Notes: a model not told the origin generated them from the sequence alone. 64,000 bases of DNA from Megalonaias nervosa (GCA_016617855.1 JAECUM010013005.1:26976-90975); one strand, 5' to 3'; positions 1 to 13,782 are shown, counted from the stretch's first letter. Made by a program: numbers and translations.

Positions 1-263
1 TATTTGAACTTGTTGCGGATGCTTGAAAATATTTTATTGACCTAGAAATCTATGAGACATAACGACATCTGTTGTTTTATGTAAAATTTATGTAAGCGCA
101 AATCATATCCCGAATATTTTATTGTCACAGTAGTAATTATAGGCAATTAAGCAAATTTAGAGAATTATTTAAAAGAAAATGTGTCGGCTGCAAAAATTAA
201 TTTCATTTGTGCATGGCTGTCTTTTTCTAGTCTTCTTGGTTTAAACCGCTTGGTTTCAATGTT

Positions 264-795
264 CTAAGGCGGCGTAGTCAGTAAGATTCCTTTTCTTTCC
301 TGGTCTCGGAATTCCAGTTGGGGTTGTGAGCAATTGCAATCAGATCTATCAAGGTTGATCCTTTTGTGTCGATTTTCATTTTCTGCGACATACTGAAGGC
401 TACAGATCTTATATGTGATGAGATAAATTACATTCTCTGTTTTGCACGTTTTGTTTGGACCATGTATGTTTAGTTTTTCTCTAGTCACTGTGCTAGAAAA
501 TGTCCTGGTCTCTATCATATGTTGACAGGTTTTGTACCTTTTATCGCCGCAGGGGCCAGATTGACTAGGGTGGTCTTGATTAATGATTGGCGTTAGCTTC
601 GCCCTGACTAGGATGTCCTTGAGGTTTTAAGGTCACAGGTAGGCTCCTATAGGTTTCTTTGGGAGGATTAACTTCAGTGCATTCGACGATTCCACGATGG
701 TCCAGTGTTTCCCGATGATTTTACCTACTTTGGGGTTGTCTGGATGGTAGGTCAGGATAAATGGTATCCTATCAGCCTTTTCCTTTTTTCCATAT
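264..795 (-). pseudogene. Penelope-like retroelement, C-terminal GIY-YIG fragment
   Basis: Read on the minus strand, two frames together give the end of a retroelement polyprotein of the Penelope-like type. A stretch beginning RIPFILTYHPDNPKVGKI (around 780-720) is followed by a PIGAYL...NLKDILVRAKL region, a Cys-containing GPCGDKR segment and then NVIYLITYKICSLQYVAE near 440-385. The last piece corresponds to the 'GIY' and 'YIG' strands of the endonuclease domain that Penelope-like elements carry after their reverse transcriptase. The usual Gly of the second strand is Ala here, and one or more frame changes separate the parts, so it is a dead copy. The reverse transcriptase itself is not in the window upstream. 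The (AT)n run at 807-862 interrupts the reading further upstream. Family assignment rests on recognised sequence style, not a search. Confidence 0.68.
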
Positions 796-804
796 TTTAG
801 TAGG

Positions 805-806
<2 letters not shown>

Positions 807-862
<56 letters not shown>
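807..862. repeat. (AT)n microsatellite
   Basis: Pure AT dinucleotide run of about 56 bases. It lies inside the upstream part of the Penelope-like fragment and produces an artificial Ile-Tyr repeat when translated. Confidence 0.95.
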
Positions 863-864
<2 letters not shown>

Positions 865-938
865 AAGTTATTCACTTTCTTTGGATCCTGAGTACATGTT
901 TTCGGAGGGTCTTTATTGACACGCCTCGAGATGTACAT

Positions 939-2391
939 ATGGCAAAATCTGTGTTAAAGTACATTTTTGGACGATATCATCCTAAATGTGTGATACTGTA
1001 CAATCCGGATTGAATGTCGCATGTTGTGATGTCACAGTGAAAGCTTCCCTATATTGTTGTGATTAAATCGGTCATGCTCTTTTCTTTACCCATTTATGCC
1101 ACCACTGTAAAAGTTGACAGCGATAGATAGATTGAATAGACTTTGGTTAAACATAATTACTATACAATTATAAAACATCAATTTCTATTTAATTTAAGAT
1201 GACTGAATGAATACATGACTCACCTGACTTTTACTATAAACTGTGAGAGGATGACTATATAAACATGACTATATAAACATTTCGTGAGCATTTCTATGAT
1301 TTTACTTCAAAACCACAAGGTCTAGGATTAAAAATTAACTGTTGTATTATACTTATTTATATGACTTCTGCTAACAAAATGGGTAGAATCATAGTTAAGA
1401 TCTCTCTGCAGTGTATATATAGTAGCTACCTACAATATTGCCGGTTCTAATGTACCGTGGCAGTCTAAGTTTTAAGTATTTTTCTGCACAGCGTCACCTA
1501 TTGTGTACGTATCCAATATATGCTACATAACCATAATTTACTAGTACTGCATCACCTGCCGATTTCGGAAAAATGTTCAGATTGCTGGTGAGTACACTAT
1601 TTTAAAAATGCACCCATGAATATCACTGTTTGCAAAAATGGCCATACCCCATATCCTCATATAGAATCGATATCTTCTCAAAATCAATGCCGCTGTAACA
1701 TATCAGGTAACCAGTTTGTAGTCTGATAATGTTTTAAAGATGTTATGCTAGAGTCACATGATTATATTATTTGTCAAGAACCAAGAGATCGAATCTATAA
1801 GAGTCAAAATGTGAAGTATGTTAATGTGCTTGTTTTTTGTGGCTTTCGGAATTGACAGACGATGACTTTAACTTTTTGTCGGTAGACATGGAGTTGTTTA
1901 AATAGTTCGTGGTCGACATGTACTTTCATGCTCATATTGGTGGGTCCAGTCTCAGATATATCACATGATATTTTTGTTTTGGTAGCACCAAAATATAAAA
2001 ACGGGATACGTCTTACATTGTAGGACTACGACAATCCTGAACATGTATCACCTATGTAGCAAGATCAAATAACCCAAATAACCACCCTCTGTTACTTACC
2101 ACTGAGCAAGTATCACTCAAGACACATTCAAAGGGTTGTCACAAGGGAAACAAGCTAAAAGATTGAGGTCAAACATTTACTGGAAGAGGCAGAACTTTAC
2201 TTGGCACTGAACAAGTACATGTATTAATATCACGGCTGGATCAAAAGGGTTGACAACTTGAAAAAAGTGATGCCTTTATAAGCTAAGGGCTTATGAGGCC
2301 AACGTACACTGGCGGAAAACTTGTATACAGTGTTACGTGACAAGGGCTCGTACTCAGTAACAAAGAAAAGAGTGAAAGCCAACAAGCTTTG
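939..2391. other. AT-rich host DNA, no gene seen
   Basis: No long open frame, RNA gene or clear repeat was recognised here. The sequence is AT-rich with scattered stop codons in all frames. Confidence 0.5.
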
Positions 2392-2583
2392 TATATTTTA
2401 ACAAAATAATTTATTTCCCTAGAAAACAATGTAAAAATTGGTAAATAGGACTTACGGTTTGTGAATATAATCCCAAATTTAATCCTATATATTTTAACAA
2501 AATAATTTATTTCCCTAGAAAACAATGTAAAAATTGGTAAATAGGACTTACGGTTTGTGAATATAATCCAAAATTTAATCCTA
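2392..2583. repeat. Recent 96-bp tandem duplication
   Basis: Two adjacent 96-bp copies, the first starting tatattttaacaaaataat at 2392 and the second at 2488, differ at about one position (ccca versus ccaa near the end). The near identity points to a recent duplication or an assembly duplicate. The unit is a multiple of three, so the minus-strand frame stays open through both, giving a repeated peptide that I do not think is a gene. Confidence 0.9.
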
Positions 2584-3869
2584 AGAATGAAAAAACACAA
2601 GTCCTATCACTTAATAGTTCTATTAGAATCCAAGTTCGAATCTCGACGACACACAAATATGGAAGGCGATGACGTCAGATGTGGTCCAATGTACGAATAT
2701 CAACAATTCCTCAACTGAATCACAGTTTTTGTTTCCGAATAATTCCAGAATAAATTTCCATGAATATCTTTCGGAATTTTTATAAAAAAGTCAACTTGTT
2801 GAGTTTCCAGGAGAATAAATTATTAAATCCAAAAATCAGATGAAAAACAAACAATCTGGCAACAATTAAAAAACCCCACCTTGTTCCTTCAAGATGTTAA
2901 AACGGCTCTGACAGAAGAATATTAAGAATGCGTATTTAAACCCCAAAAACATCATTTCAAGTCTCGCGAGATGGGTCATGTGGTCTCTTACTACAAGAAA
3001 TCCATCACGTACGCCAGTGTAGCCCCACTGAAAAACCAATAACAAATAAACGTTGTTTACACATGGTGATCACGCAAGGAAAGTATGGCCCTGATACTGA
3101 CCAATCATTTCAACTGCCTGTTTACAAACTTCCCCAACCTAAGACGAACTAGGTTAACTAAAATAATTCTCGTGTAACACTTTTTATGTCTTAGATAAAT
3201 AACATTTAGTAAAAGAAAATATCGAATTACTGAAAAAGAATTTCGAATCCTTTCAGTAATCATTACAATAAAATGTAATGAAACAAAAATAAAATATTTT
3301 TTTTTTTTTAAAAAAACTAACACACAAGCAGTTTAGTTACATATACGTAACAACAGTAAATGGGTACCCGATGGTCCATTTTACTACGAGGGTTATTATT
3401 AACGGGCGAGTACCCGTGTACCCGTTCACAGCTCTACATATGGGTGGAGTGGTTTGCTCTTAGAATCAAACATGTACTACCCTGTTTTGGAAGTGCATTA
3501 GGATAGAGTTTTCAGCATAAATTATAATTATGAATATTTAATATTGAACTTTTTCTTTCCATAGTCTTTTTGAAAATTTTGAGGTTCCCTATTTACCCAT
3601 CAAATCTAGTGATCTAATCCCAAACTAGATTAATGCGAATTAGAAATTTGGTTACCTTGTACCATTTACTATAGCACTAAGGTAGTTTAACACTTGCTGC
3701 AATGTACATATTATGTCAAAGTTAAGCTTGACACCAACGTACGAAATTGTAATAAGTAACTATTTATTAAGTCTGAATATGAGTTAAGCTTCCAACATCT
3801 GATTTAAGCATTCTATAATTTTATAGTTGGTGAAAACATCAGTTGTTTTGTACAAACAATTATAGATGC

Positions 3870-3871
<2 letters not shown>
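2584..3871. other. AT-rich host DNA, no gene seen
   Basis: I see no convincing gene. Short minus-strand open frames exist (for example near 3105-3323) but are low-complexity Phe/Ile/Lys-rich and have no recognisable motif. Confidence 0.5.

Positions 3872-3935
<64 letters not shown>
3872..3935. repeat. (GA)n microsatellite
   Basis: Uninterrupted GA dinucleotide run of about 64 bases. Confidence 0.95.
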
Positions 3936-3939
<4 letters not shown>

Positions 3940-5472
3940 TAATTCAACTGGAAATCAGTTGTATATGGATATTACACCAGTAATAGTTGCAGAGTCAATT
4001 GCATGGAGATCTTTTTGTAAACTTTTTTTAATTTAATGTCAAATATGTTATGTTTAGCTATTAAAACACTTGGAGTAAATGCTTGTGTTGTTTTTTGATT
4101 CAATAAGTATCTATCAGGTCATTTAACTCGAATGAAACTTGTCTGATTCATCTGTGTAACACAATATGTACTTCATTTATGTAATGTATTTCAATATGAA
4201 AGAGAAAAGAGATGTGTATTCTTCAAGATTTATTGAGTCATTTGCAGTTGATTGCTGAGAAACCTCAGTGGGAAAAGTAAAAACAGTTTTACTTCAAAGA
4301 TGTTTTATAATTTGTGTCATTTCAAACGAGTAGCAAGAAAAGTTGTCTTGATATGTACAGATTGTATTTTTATTTCAGACTTAGAAGAGGAGCAGATATC
4401 AGCAGTTTGTGAAATTGTACAATATCAAGAACTGTTAATGTACTCGAGGATTTAGCATGCAGTAATTGCTCAATCGTACACAACCAGTTAAAGTCTGTCA
4501 TAATGATCAACAAAGATAATTACTTCTCCCTGACTGGTTGGAGAATGAATCCTCTCTGACTGATAGGGAGACTGACTTGTCCCTTCCTTAGGGATAAGGA
4601 CATTCTCCGTACTTGATGGGGCAGGCCCCCATCAGTTGTTTGAGGAGAGGCTTTTTTCCTGTGTTAGTTAATGAAACTATCCAAACGTATCAGACAATCT
4701 AATTTTGACAGCAGGGAAAAGATTCCAAGAGATTTTATACAGAATGTTACTTAACAAGATAATGAACCTTAGTTTGAAAATAGTTTATGAGTCCTCTGTT
4801 AAAGCTGTTTGTGATCCCATGGCAATGTTGATGATTGGGGATATCTAAAAACTGGAAAATAACAAGAATGTTTGGATATGGGTTTAATAACTAGGATACC
4901 AGTGTACATTTATCATACCTAGGACACCAATATATAGCTAGGATAACAAGAATATCATTCTATAGTCTTACATGTAGAATGTAATACCTAAGATATTGCC
5001 ATACGATATATACTCACTTATAAGTCCAACTGACAAATGCACAGACTCAGACCTGGCGGCACATAATGTGCTGGCAGATTTGAGTTTCCGCGGTTTGTGA
5101 GGAATAATCAGTAGAACAAAAAACATAGACCCAGATCTGCAGGCGCATTATGCTATGGCAGATCAGGATCTTTGTTGTTTGCAGTTTGATTGGTCTTGTA
5201 AGCTAGTATATAAAATAATAGTCCAATTTCTAGGTTGTTACTTAGCATATTGTGGTAGTATTATCAACAATGTAAGCACTCGACGTCTAATGAATATATT
5301 ATGATAAAAGATTGAATAGCTCGAATACCATTATTCTCCTATGGAAAGTCCATCTCCAGGTTCCAGAATCTTTAATGAATAAGCAATAAGCTTGCCCCCT
5401 TGACACAAAATGTATGAAGTTGGCCCCCAGTGCAAATCAAAATAGAACAACTGCCATACTTAACAAAGTTTG
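3936..5472. other. Host DNA, no gene seen
   Basis: No supported gene. A short open frame at 4252-4455 has no recognisable motif. Around 4530-4650 there is a GC-richer stretch with short inverted repeats (ggactgacttgtccc-like and ggggcaggcccccatc) whose role I cannot tell. Confidence 0.45.
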
Positions 5473-6010
5473 CAACTCTAACCATGTTTCAAGTCTGGAA
5501 CTAGTTACAAAGTAATGAACCTTAATTACACTGTGTCCTTAACAGTTTGGAAGTCTGGCCATGTTTCAAGTCTGGAACTAGCTACAAAATAATGAACCTT
5601 AATCACTCTGTGTCCTTAACACAGTCTGGAAGTCTGGCCATGCTTCAAGTCTGGAACTAGTTACAAAGTAATGAATCTTAATCACACTGTGTCCTTAACG
5701 CAGTTTGGAAGTCTGGCCATGTTTCAAGTCTGGAACTGGCTACAAAGTAATGAACCTTAATCACACCGTGTCCTTAACGCAGTTTGGAAGTCTGGCCATG
5801 TTTCAAGTCTGGAACTAGCTACAAAGTAATGAACCTTAATCACACTGTGTCCTTAACACAGTCTGGAAGTCTGGCCATGCTTTTGAAGTCTGGAACTAGT
5901 TATAAAGTAATGAACCTTAATCACACTGTGTCCTTAACACAGTTTGGAAGTCTGGCCATGTTTCAAGTCTGGAACTAGTTATAAAGTAATGAACCTTAAT
6001 CACACTGTGT
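5473..6010. repeat. 79-bp tandem repeat, about 6-7 copies
   Basis: A unit containing catgtttcaagtctggaact, then a constant aaagtaatgaaccttaatca and ctgtgtccttaac block, recurs at 5483, 5561, 5640, 5719, 5798, 5877 and 5958. The period is 78-81 bases, with small changes and one 2-base insertion in the sixth copy. The period is not a multiple of three, so the open frame across it is accidental. Minisatellite-type host repeat. Confidence 0.93.
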
Positions 6011-6436
6011 AAGGACAAATATGGAAGACCGGGTGACAAGAATATTGCTGTCGGTACAAAATATTTGTGGAATTTGAGTAATTTTCTGTGAAATGTTTGT
6101 GTTCCATATGTGTTGATCTAAAATGCACACAAACTTTTTATTGGAGTTCACTTTTACGGACATGAGTAGCTTAGAAAATATTGCATGTTACAGTAAGGAT
6201 TGAATCGTTTGTTATCATTAGGTTACTACACGATTCTGTTAGTTAAAAAAAGCCCAAATAATAATGAAAAATATACCAAATGCAAATCATGGTTAAAAGG
6301 TTTTTATTTGGATTTACATACTTGAAGTTAATAAATATGCCATAAATACCATTGCTTAGAATCCGAAAGGCTTCTAACAAAGAACAGATATCTTTCATTG
6401 AAATTTTATCTCTCTCAAAGAGGTGGCAGGTATGTA

Positions 6437-6925
6437 ACACATCTGAAAAGTGATTACAAACTGTGTTGAGTATATATCACGCATGGAACTTATTTGAGAC
6501 AGTGATTACATCCAGTGGTTAAAGTATATGACAGGTATGGAATACATTTGACAAAATGATTACATCCAGTGTAGAGTATATGACAGGTCTGGAATATATT
6601 TAAAAAAGTGATTACATCCAGTGTAGGATATATAACAGGTATGGAACACATATGACAAAATAATTACATCCAGTGTAGAGTATACGACAGGTATGGAACA
6701 CATATGACAAAATGATTACATCCAGTGTAGAGTATACGACAGGTATGAAATTGATTTGAGACAATGATTATATCCAATGTTAGAGTATATGACAGGTATG
6801 GAATATATTTGAAAAAATGATTACATCTAGTGGTAGAATATATGACAGGTATGGAAAAAATTGACGAAACTGATTACATACAGTTTTAAAGTATATCACA
6901 GGTATGGAATACATTTGAGAAAATG
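6437..6925. repeat. About 53-bp tandem repeat, 9 diverged copies
   Basis: The block gattacatccagtgtagagt followed by atatgacaggtatggaa recurs every 50-58 bases from about 6449 to 6880. Copies are more diverged than in the 79-bp array just upstream, so this array is older. No coding signal. Confidence 0.85.
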
Positions 6926-8279
6926 ATATACCTAGGGATTAGGCTCATTGCCTTTTGTTAAGATGGATGTATCTCCAAACCCATACATTGTAGTCTGGAT
7001 GATGCTGAACAAAAAGCATGACTCAATACAGGTTTGGTTTTCATCTTCCTCATATACAAAATAATTTATGAAGTGTTTTTAGATTAAGACACAAGTCAGT
7101 GTATCTCGGATACATTATCAGCTTGTTAGAGTTTGCTTAGGAAATACTAATTCTAGAGAGAGCTTTCACACGTACGAATACATGGTAAATTTTATACACG
7201 AAACCTTTTTGAGGCCAGGGTTTTATAAACCATAAAACATGCCATTGCACTTCCAATAAAGACTGTTTTGTCACATATTTTGAAATAATTAAATGTAAGA
7301 CTGAGTTATGTGGAGGTGACTAAGGTATTTTGGTATTACATTAACTGAACTTGTTTTTATCGTTTACTTGCATATGCTTAGTAAAATTTGGAATCTTATG
7401 TCAGACATCATTACAGTTGATGCCTTCAGCATTGTGACGAGCTTCTCTATTGCTGTGAGTCCATGGTTATAAATGTATGGTATTCACAGATTCGTGCGTC
7501 TTCGTCATTGTCATCAGTTTCTGTTGTAAGATTATGGTGTTCCGACCTCTCAACATTTTTCATTATTGGATAGTATTCCAGTCTTGTATCTTTCTCATCA
7601 TTTTATTAATTGTTCCATGTATTTGCACATATATATGACCCAGCAATCATCACAAAACTTTGGGGAATAAGGAAAAAAATTATTCAAAAAATTAATAATG
7701 TCTTAAAAGTTCTTACATTATGTAAATCAGGGTCTTAATGGAAATCCTTCCTGTGTCAGAAAAGAAGTCATCAGTTGAAATGATACATTTGAAAGTGAAA
7801 GATAAGAAAAGTGTAGCCATTTTAACGAAAACTAACCAGCCGTTTTTGAATTCAAAGCTATGTTAAAAAAATATGGATCTGCTGACTTGTCTCCATTTTC
7901 AAAGAATACTATGCATATGGAGTTCGTTGTCGATTTATGACGTCTATAGATTGTCTAACAATAACTCCATGAATCATCTTAGCTTTCAATACAACTCAAT
8001 ATTTCTCTACGTGCTATAGGTAGTTGAACGCGCCACATAATCTCATGTTTTCCTGTTTCGAAGCATGTTGGTGATTTTTAGTCTTTGCAAAGGTAGATTT
8101 AGTTTAAAAAATGTCATTAATAAAGATTCAGTTCTTATGGAGTGAAGTGGCCTTTACGAATAAATAAACATATACTTTGTAAATGTTAACTCTTGATAAA
8201 TAATTCAATTAATAATTTATTAATAATTATGTGTAGTCATATACGAGTATATTGGTAAATAAAAAAATCAAACTTTAGT
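6926..8279. other. Host DNA, no gene seen
   Basis: No supported gene, RNA or repeat was recognised in this stretch. Confidence 0.45.
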
Positions 8280-8945
8280 TGTGGATGGAGTCAATATGAT
8301 AATCATAGAAAATGTGCGTTTAAGGATTTGGTTAAAGTTTTTCATTTGCGTACATTTCAAAAAGCTATGATGGACTTTGTTCATGCTTGGGATCGGTCAT
8401 TGTGAAGCTAAGACAATTAACTCTGTAACACGCTTTCTTGACTTTTGACTTTGGTGTTAATGTCATCATCATAGAAAATGATTCATTTTAATTTGGTTAA
8501 AGATTTTTTTTCCTTGTATTTCCTAAATCCATTGATGGATTTTTTTCATAAATGGGATAACTCATTATGGAGATGAGGCCATTCATTTGAGATGCTAACA
8601 ATTCATTTTACAGAGTACTTGCTTGCCCCATTAATCTTGGGATCAGGATGACATTCACAGAAAATTCAAGTTAAGGTTTTGGTTTACATTTTTTCATGAA
8701 CTAATATATATTAAACTTCTTAATGGATTATTTTTCAAAAATGGCATGAATCATTATGAAGAAGAGATCATTCATGTAACACGTTTGTTCGTCCCACTTG
8801 AGGTCCGAGTCACATAGAAAATTGCACTAACTTTTGGTCGTTGAAAGAAAAGTAAAAAAGAAAACAGTTTTCTTATATTTCCTCAACCACTTGATGGGCT
8901 GTGTTCATATGAGACATCATTATTATAAACTTGAGAGTTAATTGC
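8280..8945. repeat. Diverged tandem repeat, period about 160-185 bp
   Basis: Four degenerate copies share a block with atagaaaat, then tttggttaaagttttt, then tgatggactttgttcat...gggat, then cattatg...gag and a taacacg ending. The gaaaat marker falls near 8307, 8474, 8660 and 8818. Copies differ strongly in sequence and length, so this is an old duplication series. It has no open frame and I infer no function. Confidence 0.6.
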
Positions 8946-10409
8946 AGGGTTTCGACGCTAACTGTAAAATGGAAAATGTCCGGAAAACAAATAAGTTTGA
9001 TCTCAACCTGAAAAATTTCAAAACTTTTCTAAATATTAATGAAAATCGGGAAATAGCCGGGAATTTTAAGCTTAAACTTGATGAAAGAAGAAAATACGTA
9101 CATGAGTCATGATTTATTGGAATTTAGGTAGGTTGCGGACCTCTTCGGTCAGTTGAGCTACAATTGATGTATGGATAATTTGTGTGCTTGCTCTAAACAT
9201 AATTGTGTAATCAATCCAAACCCTCATGTGGTTGGATTGGTCAGTGTGACTGGTAACCCCTTCGTCTACTCCATATTGGTATCTTTTCATTTCTGCGACG
9301 TGTGACCTTGGTAAATGTTGGAGAAAAAAAATACAGCTTCATCATTTCCCAATTAGACACGTAACTTTAACGAGAGTATTCTAATAAATCCCTGCCTATT
9401 ATTAGATTGTTCGAATTGGGATGACGGTGTTAAGCGTTATTGTAAATAGTAATCTTAAGTAATCCAAATCACCTTTGCAGTGAATGTTACTATCATACCT
9501 TGCTAAATACACATATAAATATGCCGACTGCTTCGGCAATTTTCAATGCAGAATCTCATGTTCTGGCCGTCCTTGACAATGACTGCATTACTATACAGTT
9601 CATGGTTGGATCACCTTGAAAGATGACGTTAGAGCATCAATCAGACATAATCATCGTTCAGAATAACGACTCGTCCTCTCATCCTGACCGCATACAACTT
9701 GGCTGTGCGAAGGAAATCGCAACCACGTACTCGTTCCTATGCATAGTGGATGCAGATTCACACTTGCTTTTTACTCAGACACCCGACGCAAATGTGATAC
9801 ATAGAAAAAATTACATACGTGTTTTGTTCCGAGTGGGCGGAAGGAATAAGTTTGATATGGTGTAGGAATATGTCGAGGTCTTCAGGCCGAGACGTATTTT
9901 CCAACGCCGTATGAATCGAGTTCTTCCCCCCTGACTCGGAGCAAAGTACTTTTATGATTTTCGTATTTATTATATATCCCCTTTTTATTCACCCATTCTT
10001 TAAAATTTTTGTAATGTATACCTTTTAAGAAAATAAATTAGGCATTTGGCGTATTTATGAAAGATCTTTTAACAAAACGAAGATTCAGTATCTTTATAAC
10101 ATGCGGACAAGACCTTTCTAAATTTTATTTCGATATTTTTAACAAGACATTCTATTATTCTGTTTTCTATCTTTATTTTCTACTTTAAAAGTCATAACAT
10201 TTTAAAATGTAAACAAATATACAATTCCTGTTTGTGCCCCAGTGATGAAAAGGTCTCAACAACATTGCAAGAAGATGTAATTCTTTTAAGTTTGCGTTGT
10301 AGTTGCAACATCTGCTGCTCTGTGATACGTCTACATCTATGTTACAAATATTTAAATGTTTTATCCTTAGATTTACTGAAAGAATTTGATCTCTGTCTCT
10401 CTGTCTCTC

Positions 10410-10442
<33 letters not shown>

Positions 10443-10658
10443 ATGTGTGCTATACTGAATCACAAATTGAACATCTGTAGCGAACGCCAGATCAGTCATG
10501 TAGGATTAAGGGGGTATGCGCTAATAAAATTGCTTCAGATCATGAAATAATATGTTCTAGTGACGTCAAAAGGTTACAAACCCTTCTAGTAGGTTGCTTG
10601 TAGGTAAATTAATGTTGTGATATCTGTACTGCCTTGAGTAAAGCGATGACACAGACTA

Positions 10659-10714
<56 letters not shown>

Positions 10715-13560
10715 CCAAAAGGGGTACGTGCAAAATATTTCCCCCGAGACCTGCATTAAGTGAATTTAAAAGAAAGTCCTTCTTTTAAATAACGTTATAT
10801 AATTTTTAGAGTTTCTTGTCAAAATTTAAAAGAATTATTTTCTAAACATATTTCTATATACGAACCGTGGAGAAGAGTGTGCTTACCATTTTTTTCTTTA
10901 AATTAAACTGAGTTACATGCAAATTTGTATGAATTTCAATAGCTATATATGTACTTGTTTCTAGTGGATACGTCCTGTATTTTGGTACATGGTCGTATGA
11001 TTAATTTAGATGTTAAGGGAGAGTCTCAAAATAGAAACGGCGTTTGATTTTCAAAAATGCATGTTTTTTAAGCCAAAATGCTTTTTCTAAATTCTGATCA
11101 GCAATGGTCAAAGTGAACCTTGAAGAATGAAATTTATCCAGGAAGAAAATGTTGAAAATATCTTGAAAGTTTTGTTTTATGATATACTTTCTTTTCTTGT
11201 TTTACAGCAGTGCTTCAAATGTGGGATCGTCATGTCCTTGCTTTCATGTTTATATTTGGTTGTTTTACTATAATCACAAACACCATAATGTGAAACAAGG
11301 CTCCAGCATATTAATTTATTGTTCTTTTTAATAATGCTTCTGATTTCAACATGTTACACAGTTGGTGCAATTTTATTGTCACTATATGACACTTGTAACG
11401 ATGTGTAGTTGTGTAACATACCCTGACACTTGCAACAATATGATAGGGCCAGATTTTTTCAGTCGTTTCTATCTCATCGTATTCCTGTGACAAAGAATTG
11501 GAGGATACTTCATCATCCTAATGACTGTCTTTTTTTTGGTCTGCCTCAAATTTTGTGGGAAATTTGTGATTAGCACCAACTTTTTAGAATTAGTACACAT
11601 TTTGTGAGAACCATGTGATTAGTACAAAATTTATCATAACACTTGTTTTAGTTGCAAGATGATAAATATTTAAAACTCATTTCCACAAAAACCGGTATAA
11701 TACTTTCATAACCCCTCAGCTTTACTATAATTATTTTTAATTCGTGTGTTAAATTCTCTTATTCATGTGTGCAATTAACCCCATGCATCTAGTACATTCA
11801 TATGAACACAACGTCTAATGAAATTTAGTTAAATTAAGGAGGTTGAGCTTTAAAGTTTGTTTAAAAAACTAATTCTATTGAAGGGCAACGGCTGAATTAT
11901 GTCATGCTTTTCCAGAATATACTTCACAAATTGCATGTTTGCAAGAAAATACACTTTCAGTCATGTGTAAGTCAGACGTCTTGTATCAAGTTTATTCCAG
12001 GCTTAAGTGTGTCCCACATTTCTGTGATTGCGAGATCACTTGCAAAGAAAATTTTGTCAAAGATTACCAGACACATGCATAATATATAGTCTTCGTCTTT
12101 TCCTTGAATGGGTGCAAGCTCTGAATTGTTTTATATTGCAAAATCATGGTACAACAAACAGTTATGTAATGAATCTATTAAGGTTTTGTTTCTTCATAAT
12201 ATTGTAAATTCTGTCCATAGTTCATAATATTTACATAATAATTTATCTTACATTTTTTGTTTTATATCCAAAAATGACCTTGATATCAAACAATTTTCTA
12301 TTGGGTTCTCCAGATGAACAGGTGGACTGCCATCTAGTATATGCATTTCATAATTAAATCAATTTATCGTTTTTTTTATCTCACTTTAACGCTACCAAAT
12401 GACGATACATTGTAACAAGGTGGGAAATCACCTATTTAGTTTGATTGCACGCATCATATTCTCAGGGGGCAACGTTCGGTGTTTCCTTTCCATTCTCCAT
12501 TCCTTAAAAGGCTCAGCTAGAAAGGCAGATAGGTAAACCTAAATCTTATAAGTAAAGATTGATTTGTTGGAATCTACATTTTGTTTTATTAGTGATTTCA
12601 AGTAAAGAATGGATATACTACCTTACCTGTGAAACATGAAAATTTAGGATTTTTTTAGATATATTTGTTCTAGATATCTATCTGGGTAAAAATCTATCAA
12701 GATTTCTCGTGCTTTCCAGCTTGAAAATTGAGTTAACATATTTATCATTTTAAGTTAATTCAGATGTTTTCATTTTTAGAAGCTAGTTTGTCAAGTAAAA
12801 TTCCTGAAACATATCATATCTGAATATATCTGCAATAATTTGAATTTGTTTCATTTTTGTATTTTCTGTCAACTTCTCCATTTTAAAGAATTGATAATAA
12901 CTCCAAAAGTTGTTAAAAAACTTACCTACCCTCGTTTTCATGGGCCAATATTTACCAGTACTTAGGGAATTATTTCTAAATAACCTTAATTTAAAATCTG
13001 AATTAAATCCAAACAGTATTAGTTGAGTATCAAAACTTCTGAATACATTGTCATTGTTTTAGCCTACTTTGTGGGTCTTAAAGTCAGTTTGCTACATTAG
13101 TAGTAGAAGAAAACCAGGTTTCTAGATTTAATACCCTTCCCCCTCCCCCCTCCCCCTCCCATCAAAACATATTTGTAACCAACCTGTAGCTTTACTCAAA
13201 ACAGGTTAGAAAATATATTTGTCAGGAGAAGACTCCCTCTCCCACTCCAAAACGATATTTGTATTAACCAGGTTTCTATATTTTAAACCCCCTTCCCCTC
13301 CAAAACATATTTGTTGGAGAAACCCCTTCCCCCATCCCAGATATTATTATAATAGCCATACCTTTCGAACTATACATGTTTTCTGCCTGTGCCGATCGAT
13401 TACTGTAGCCTAGACAGAGACTGCTGTGTTGCGATCGATAAATTTACTAGACAATCGAAACTGCATTGTTATTTCTAGAAGCCATGGATGATGCAATCAT
13501 AACTAAACTTGCATCACTCTGCTCTCTTATTTGTCAGTGTCTGATTTTGCAAAGCTGGAA
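8946..13560. other. Host DNA with microsatellites, no gene seen
   Basis: Long AT-rich stretch in which I support no gene. It holds TC/TG simple repeats at about 10,390-10,442 and a pure (CT)n run at 10,672-10,712, plus a C-rich region near 13,130-13,340. Open frames here (for example 9623-9865 and 11,904-12,089) are short and motif-free. Confidence 0.5.
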
Positions 13561-13684
13561 ATTTCCAGAAAAATCACGTGCTTTAACAGCGTTACAATAT
13601 TTTTACAGACGTTACAGAATTTTCTGGAGAACAGGTGATTTAGCGCCTGGGTATTATAACTGCGTAATTGAATTTTCTGTAGAA

Positions 13685-13777
13685 TCACGTGATGAAAGTT
13701 TTATAACGCTATAAAAGGCACCAAATTTTTCATTTGTTGTCAGTCCGCAGAGATGTATTCGCTGTGAGCATGAAAGG
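13685..13777 (+). promoter_or_regulatory. Possible RNA polymerase II core promoter, short first exon and splice donor
   Basis: TATAAAA at 13,710-13,716 is followed at the canonical distance by an initiator-like TCAGTCC (A at 13,742, 32 bases downstream of the first T of the TATA box). A palindromic E-box TCACGTGA lies just upstream at 13,685-13,692, with another CACGTG at 13,575-13,580. A strong donor AAG|GTAAGT is at 13,774-13,782, right after ATGAAAG. This is a plausible host promoter with a tiny first exon, only about 0.6 kb from the viral block. No downstream coding exon was found, so the gene it served is unknown. Confidence 0.42.
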
Positions 13778-13782
13778 TAAGT

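Noticed and set aside
633..938. Open frame with long Ile-Tyr run as a gene
   Set aside because: The run is the translated (AT)n microsatellite. The real signal beside it is the Penelope-like fragment.
10185..10499. Arg/Asp-rich open frame and its plus-strand partner
   Set aside because: Created by a TC/TG simple repeat; open on both strands, no motif.
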